A stretch of DNA of 64,000 bases from CATOSK01 sp034423195 (GTDB lineage: Bacteria > Chloroflexota > Dehalococcoidia > Lucifugimonadales > UBA3495). The stretch covers positions 1-64,000 of the forward strand of contig DAOUIZ010000070.1 in the NCBI GenBank assembly GCA_034423195.1. Reading direction: 5' to 3'. The number at the start of each line of letters is the position of its first letter. Position 1 is the stretch's first letter. The notes below the pieces were generated by a model. The model was not told where the DNA came from, made no database searches, and saw only the letters and a list, made by a program, of their open reading frames with translations. The position numbers were made by a program, and so were the translations under genes. Shown here in pieces: positions 60,546 through 64,000 of this stretch.

Positions 60546-61379
60546 ATGACCGCCGCCGATGACTACGCCGCCCATCACGACGCCATCGCCGCCCAGCGGG
60601 ACCGCATCTATGGAACGGACCGCCCTGCCGATCCCTGGACCGGCAAAACCGCCCGCCTCTTCCGCTTCAACCCCCGCCGGGACCTGGAACCCAACCTGGC
60701 GGTCATAGCCTCCTACATCCAGCCGGATGATGTAGTAATCGACGTGGGCGGCGGCGCCGGAAGGGTGTCCCTCCCCTTGGCCCTCCGCTGCCGGGAAGCC
60801 ATCGTCGTCGACCCATCCCCCGGCATGGGGGCCGAGTTTGACGCCAGCCGCAATGAAGCCGGAATCCGCAACGCCCGGCGGATCGAAGCCGACTGGCTGG
60901 ACTCCGAGGGAATCGCTGGCGACATCGTCTTCTCCGCGGACGTGGCCTACTTCGTGAGGGACATCGTCCCCTTCGCGGAAAAACTCCAGGCTGCCGCCCG
61001 CCGCCGCGTCATGATTACTCTCTGGAGCGAGGCCCCGCCCAACAGCGCAGCCACCCTCTTCCGTCTCGTCTACGGTGAAGACCAGGCCCCGGTCCCGGGG
61101 TTCCGCCGGCTCATGGCCGTCCTCTGGGAAATGGGCATCCTCCCTGACCTCCAAATGCTCCCCGAACCGCCTTGGTGGGAGGGCGAACTGCTGGCGACCC
61201 GGGAAGAGGCCCTTGCTCTCGCCCTGGAAGGCCGTTGGCTCCGGGAGCAGGACCGCCCCCGCGCCAGGGATATATTCCAGGAACACTTCGCCCAGTTGTT
61301 CAGCGCCGCCCCGCACGGTTATCGACCCCTCTGGCGTCCCACATCCCGCGAACTCCTCATAACCTGGGAGACGGGATAA
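60546..61379 (+). CDS. Class I SAM-dependent methyltransferase
   Basis: 277 residues from the ATG at 60546. Motif I VVIDVGGGAGRVSLPLA near residue 65, the acidic residue of motif II in IVVDPSPGM near 88, and motif IV-like DIVFSADVAYFVRDIVPFAE near 130. A generic methyltransferase domain; substrate not readable. AAGAAGGGG lies about 6-10 bases before the ATG. It follows the palindrome at 60447 and converges on an LLM pair. Confidence 0.85.
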   Translation: MTAADDYAAHHDAIAAQRDRIYGTDRPADPWTGKTARLFRFNPRRDLEPNLAVIASYIQPDDVVIDVGGGAGRVSLPLALRCREAIVVDPSPGMGAEFDASRNEAGIRNARRIEADWLDSEGIAGDIVFSADVAYFVRDIVPFAEKLQAAARRRVMITLWSEAPPNSAATLFRLVYGEDQAPVPGFRRLMAVLWEMGILPDLQMLPEPPWWEGELLATREEALALALEGRWLREQDRPRARDIFQEHFAQLFSAAPHGYRPLWRPTSRELLITWETG

Positions 61380-61412
61380 AGCCCGTCACCGCTTCCCGGC
61401 TGGAGGGAATGG

Positions 61413-62603
61413 TCAGTAACCCGCCGCCGTTTGCCTCACCCTCCGGGCCGCTCCCTCCCGCAGCAGCGGGATCAGCTCCCGCCCGTATTCGATGGCGTCG
61501 TTCAGGGGATCGAATCCCCGCAGGATGAAACTTGTGCAGCCGGCGTCGTAGTAGGCCAGCAGCGAGTCCGCCACCTGCCGGGGCGTCCCCACCAGGCACG
61601 TCGTGTTTCCCGCTCCCCCGCTGGCGTACGCAATCGGCATCCACAGCCGCTCGTCATACACCTCCCGCGTCGCTGCGAAGTCGACCAGCCGCTGTGACAG
61701 CGCCGATTGCGCCCGTGCCGCCTGCCCCGGCGCAATTTTTCCCCGGGTCGCTTCCTCCACCCGTGCCAGGATTCCCCGCGCCCGCTCCCACGCCGCCTCC
61801 TCCGTGTCCGCCAGCACCGGCCTCAGCGACACGCTGAACGAATGCTCTCGGCCATGTCCCGCCGCCCGCCGCCGCAGGTCCTCAATCCGCTCCCGGATGG
61901 ACTCCAGCGGCTCCCCTAAGAAGGCGAACACATCCGCCCAGCGCGCCCCCACCTCCACCGCCGCCTCCGACGCTCCCCCGAAGAACAGCGGAACGTGGGG
62001 CTGCTGCCGGCACCTTACCTGGCTCCGCGCCCCCTCGACCCGGTAGAAGTCCCCCTTGAAATCGAACGGTTCCGTCCCCGTCCATACCCGCTTCATCACA
62101 TCGAGATACTCGGCCGTCCGCCGGTATCGCCCATCGTGGTCCAGCCAGTCCCCGTCCTGCCGCTGCTCCGCGTCGCTGCCGCCGGATATGATGTGCAGCG
62201 CGACCCGCCCGCCCGTCAGTTGGTCCAGCGTCGCCGCCTTTCGCGCTGCCAGCGTCGGAGCCACGAACCCGGGACGGTGGGCGATCAGATACCCCAGCCG
62301 TGCGGTCGCTGCGGCGGCGTACCCCGCCACCTCGAATCCGTCCGGGGTGCTCGACGAGTAACCCGTCAGCACCATGTCGAATCCGGCATCCTCGTGGGCC
62401 TTGGCGAACTCCGCAATGTAATCGCCGTCAACCCCCGCCGGAACCTCCCCGCCGGGATTGATGCTCCCCCCGAAGACGCTTAGGCTGGCCCCGGCCGTGG
62501 ACGGGTCCTCCCGCTGCACCCCGATCATTCCAACAACCCGCACCTGCCCGGCGGGAACAAGACCAGGGTTCACGCCTTCCATGCATTCCGCGTCCTTGAA
62601 CAT
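61413..62603 (-). CDS. SsuD-like alkanesulfonate monooxygenase family protein (LLM 4)
   Basis: 396 residues. GYIAEFAKAHEDAGFDMVLT-like segment near residue 60, RPGFVAPTLAARKAATLDQL near 110, GGRVALHIISGGSDAEQRQD near 130 and PLFFGGASEAAVEVGARWAD near 205 match alkanesulfonate (SsuD) and related enzymes that release sulfite from C1-C4 sulfonates using FMNH2. Two ATGs (62603 and 62582) are possible starts; neither has a strong ribosome site. The gene lies 9 bases after the stop of LLM 5, so it is co-transcribed with it. Confidence 0.9.
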   Translation of the reverse strand: MFKDAECMEGVNPGLVPAGQVRVVGMIGVQREDPSTAGASLSVFGGSINPGGEVPAGVDGDYIAEFAKAHEDAGFDMVLTGYSSSTPDGFEVAGYAAAATARLGYLIAHRPGFVAPTLAARKAATLDQLTGGRVALHIISGGSDAEQRQDGDWLDHDGRYRRTAEYLDVMKRVWTGTEPFDFKGDFYRVEGARSQVRCRQQPHVPLFFGGASEAAVEVGARWADVFAFLGEPLESIRERIEDLRRRAAGHGREHSFSVSLRPVLADTEEAAWERARGILARVEEATRGKIAPGQAARAQSALSQRLVDFAATREVYDERLWMPIAYASGGAGNTTCLVGTPRQVADSLLAYYDAGCTSFILRGFDPLNDAIEYGRELIPLLREGAARRVRQTAAGY

Positions 62604-62612
62604 CGCTGGACG

Positions 62613-63761
62613 TTACCGGAACGCCGGAATCACATGCTTCCCGAACAGCTCGATGGACTTCATCACCCTGTCGTGGTCAATGGTCTCTGTCTGCATCAGG
62701 AACTGCACCTGGTCCACCCCCGTTGCTTCGTGCATCTTCACCGCGTCAATGCAGCTCTGCGGGTCCCCCGCCACAATCACCCCCCGCTCTGCCAGCGTGT
62801 CCGCGTCCATGTCCTCCCAGATCCGCTGCGCTAGCGCCGACCCGCCGGACAGGTCGAATTGCGTCACCGCGCCTTCCTCCGACACTTCTTTGACGTCTAT
62901 GTAGCGGGAGAAGTTATGCACCAGGTGCTCGGGTATCCCGCCCCACTGTTCCAGTAGGCGGGCGTAGACGTCCTTCTGGTCCTGCACGTAGGGACGCCCC
63001 GGCCCGAAGAAGGTCTTCAGGGAGTTGGCGCAAAGCTCCCTTGCGCTGGCGTTGTCCTCCCCGCAGTACCCGAACAGGGAACTCAACCACTGGTTGTTGA
63101 CCTGCGCCCCCACTGGATGAGCGCCCTTGATGTTTTCCCGGTAGTCCCGTATGTGCGGCTCCAGCACCGACGGCGCGCTGATCCCCAGCGCCATCACCCC
63201 GATTCCCTTCTGCGCGGCCAGCTCGTAGGTCGCCGGTTGCAGCGCCGCCACCCAGATCGGCGGATGGGGTTTCTGGTACGGCTTGGGCAGCACCTCTCTC
63301 GGCGGCACCTGCCAGAACTTCCCCTCGTACTCGAAGACTTCCGACTCCCATATCTTCGGAATCATCGTCAGCGATTCTTCCCACATATCCCGGGTATTCC
63401 TGGGATCAATCCCCATCCCCGTCTGCTCGAAGGGCGCCGACCGCCCCGTCCCCAAGTCCACCCTGCCACCGGAAAGGTGGTCCACCATCGCCACCCGTTC
63501 CGCCACCCGCACCGGATGGTGGTACGGCAGGATAACCACTCCGAACCCCAGCCGGATGCGCTTGGTCAGCCGGCTGAGGGCTCCGAAAATCACCTCGGGG
63601 CAGGGCGAAGACGAGAAGGTTGTTAGGAAGTGGTGCTCCACGAACCAGACGTAATCGAACCCCATCTCATCAGCCAGGATGCACTGCTCGATGGTCTCTT
63701 CCACCACCGCATGATCATCCAGCGTCGGACGCTGCATCTCGTAAGCCAACCCAAACTTCAT
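62613..63761 (-). CDS. Luciferase-like flavin-dependent monooxygenase (LLM 5)
   Basis: 382 residues. It opens KFGLAYEMQRPTLDDHAVVE, then GFDYVWFVEHHFLTTFSSSP, RIRLGFGVVILPYHHPVRVA and SGGRVDLGTGRSAPFEQTGM, the conserved luciferase-fold strands. HPPIWVAALQPATYELAAQK is the flavin-contact region. AAGGAG lies seven bases before the ATG. First gene of a two-LLM operon. Substrate unknown. Confidence 0.92.
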   Translation of the reverse strand: MKFGLAYEMQRPTLDDHAVVEETIEQCILADEMGFDYVWFVEHHFLTTFSSSPCPEVIFGALSRLTKRIRLGFGVVILPYHHPVRVAERVAMVDHLSGGRVDLGTGRSAPFEQTGMGIDPRNTRDMWEESLTMIPKIWESEVFEYEGKFWQVPPREVLPKPYQKPHPPIWVAALQPATYELAAQKGIGVMALGISAPSVLEPHIRDYRENIKGAHPVGAQVNNQWLSSLFGYCGEDNASARELCANSLKTFFGPGRPYVQDQKDVYARLLEQWGGIPEHLVHNFSRYIDVKEVSEEGAVTQFDLSGGSALAQRIWEDMDADTLAERGVIVAGDPQSCIDAVKMHEATGVDQVQFLMQTETIDHDRVMKSIELFGKHVIPAFR

Positions 63762-63861
63762 GGCAACACTCCTTGGCTAAGTTGTTTGCTGTTGAGTGGC
63801 CCGTCCACCCTGGCACCAGGCCATTGCCAGTCCGTTCAGTGGATGTGCGGGCCGTAATCCC

Positions 63862-64000
63862 TCAGTAAACGGTAGAAACGTGGGGATACCGGCGTATCTT
63901 ATCGTCGGAACTGACCAGTTGACACTGGTTTATTCTGGCGGTTGCCACAATGATCTGGTCAGCCGGGTCGCGATGAAACTCCCCCGGCAACCTGGTCGAT
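63862..64000 (-). CDS. PIN-domain (VapC-type) protein, C-terminal part; gene continues beyond window
   Basis: The minus strand is open from the window edge to TGA at 63864-63862, giving 45 residues: LPGEFHRDPADQIIVATARI, then LVSSDDKIRRYPHVSTVY. This is the end of a PIN domain: D-P-A-D-x-x-I-V-A-T-A carries an acidic metal ligand of the RNase site, and S-S-D-D holds the last acidic residues. VapC toxins of this kind usually have a VapB antitoxin gene just upstream, which would be outside the window. 63765-63861 shows no gene. Confidence 0.8.
   Translation of the reverse strand, partial: STRLPGEFHRDPADQIIVATARINQCQLVSSDDKIRRYPHVSTVY

Overview
The window is high-GC bacterial DNA with dense, mostly short-spaced genes and ordinary sigma70-like promoters. 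It carries five luciferase-like (LLM) flavin monooxygenases, an HpaB-type flavin monooxygenase, a Rieske oxygenase, a GMC oxidoreductase, an orphan xanthine-dehydrogenase-type large subunit, and repeated DUF1800/DUF1501/NHL genes. This resembles Chloroflexota of the SAR202/Dehalococcoidia kind. That placement is inferred from gene content, not from a phylogenetic marker.

Layout. 1-4.2 kb: phosphate uptake operon (pstS 3' end, pstC, pstA, pstB, a small zinc ribbon, phoU), then an aquaporin. 5-8.2 kb: NUDIX hydrolase, ilvE and a two-gene membrane unit of unknown function. 8.2-11.2 kb: HpaB-type oxygenase and an HSL-type hydrolase separated by a regulatory-looking gap. 11.2-18.5 kb: an unknown protein, a Fur-family regulator, a YceI lipoprotein and a MacB-type efflux set with a very long coiled-coil adaptor. 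18.6-27.3 kb: catabolic block (GMC oxidoreductase, molybdenum hydroxylase subunit, VOC protein, Rieske oxygenase, NHL protein, LLM). 27.4-29.6 kb: a DUF3800 remnant and a large EamA-like membrane protein. 29.8-41.5 kb: two versions of a DUF1800 + DUF1501 + NHL + LLM cassette, with a HEPN-like gene, a DUF3052 remnant and a small cupin-like gene. 41.5-56 kb: mainly minus strand with dnaE, the UGSC selenoprotein operon, an IMP-dehydrogenase-like gene, radA, clpC and an unlinked 5S rRNA. 56-64 kb: a tandem Cache-like protein, gamma-glutamyltransferase, a DipZ-like thioredoxin lipoprotein, a methyltransferase, two LLMs and the 3' end of a PIN-domain toxin gene that runs off the window.

The strongest unusual signal is at 46.1-49.4 kb. 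A gene there is interrupted by an in-frame TGA that reads U-G-S-C. Eighteen bases after the TGA is a GGTCT loop closed by a 5-bp stem, the geometry of a bacterial SECIS element. I read it as a UGSC-family selenoprotein of 180 residues. It sits in a probable four-gene operon with an SDR lacking the catalytic Tyr and Lys, an AIM24-family protein and a conserved 355-residue protein.

Other structure not explained by genes: a dispersed repeat of about 65 bp in at least four gaps; two arrays of TGTCC boxes spaced one helical turn apart; a 14-bp triple direct repeat overlapping a -35 box; perfect palindromes upstream of a Fur-family gene and an LLM gene; and three convergent gene pairs whose stop codons overlap in a single CTAG.
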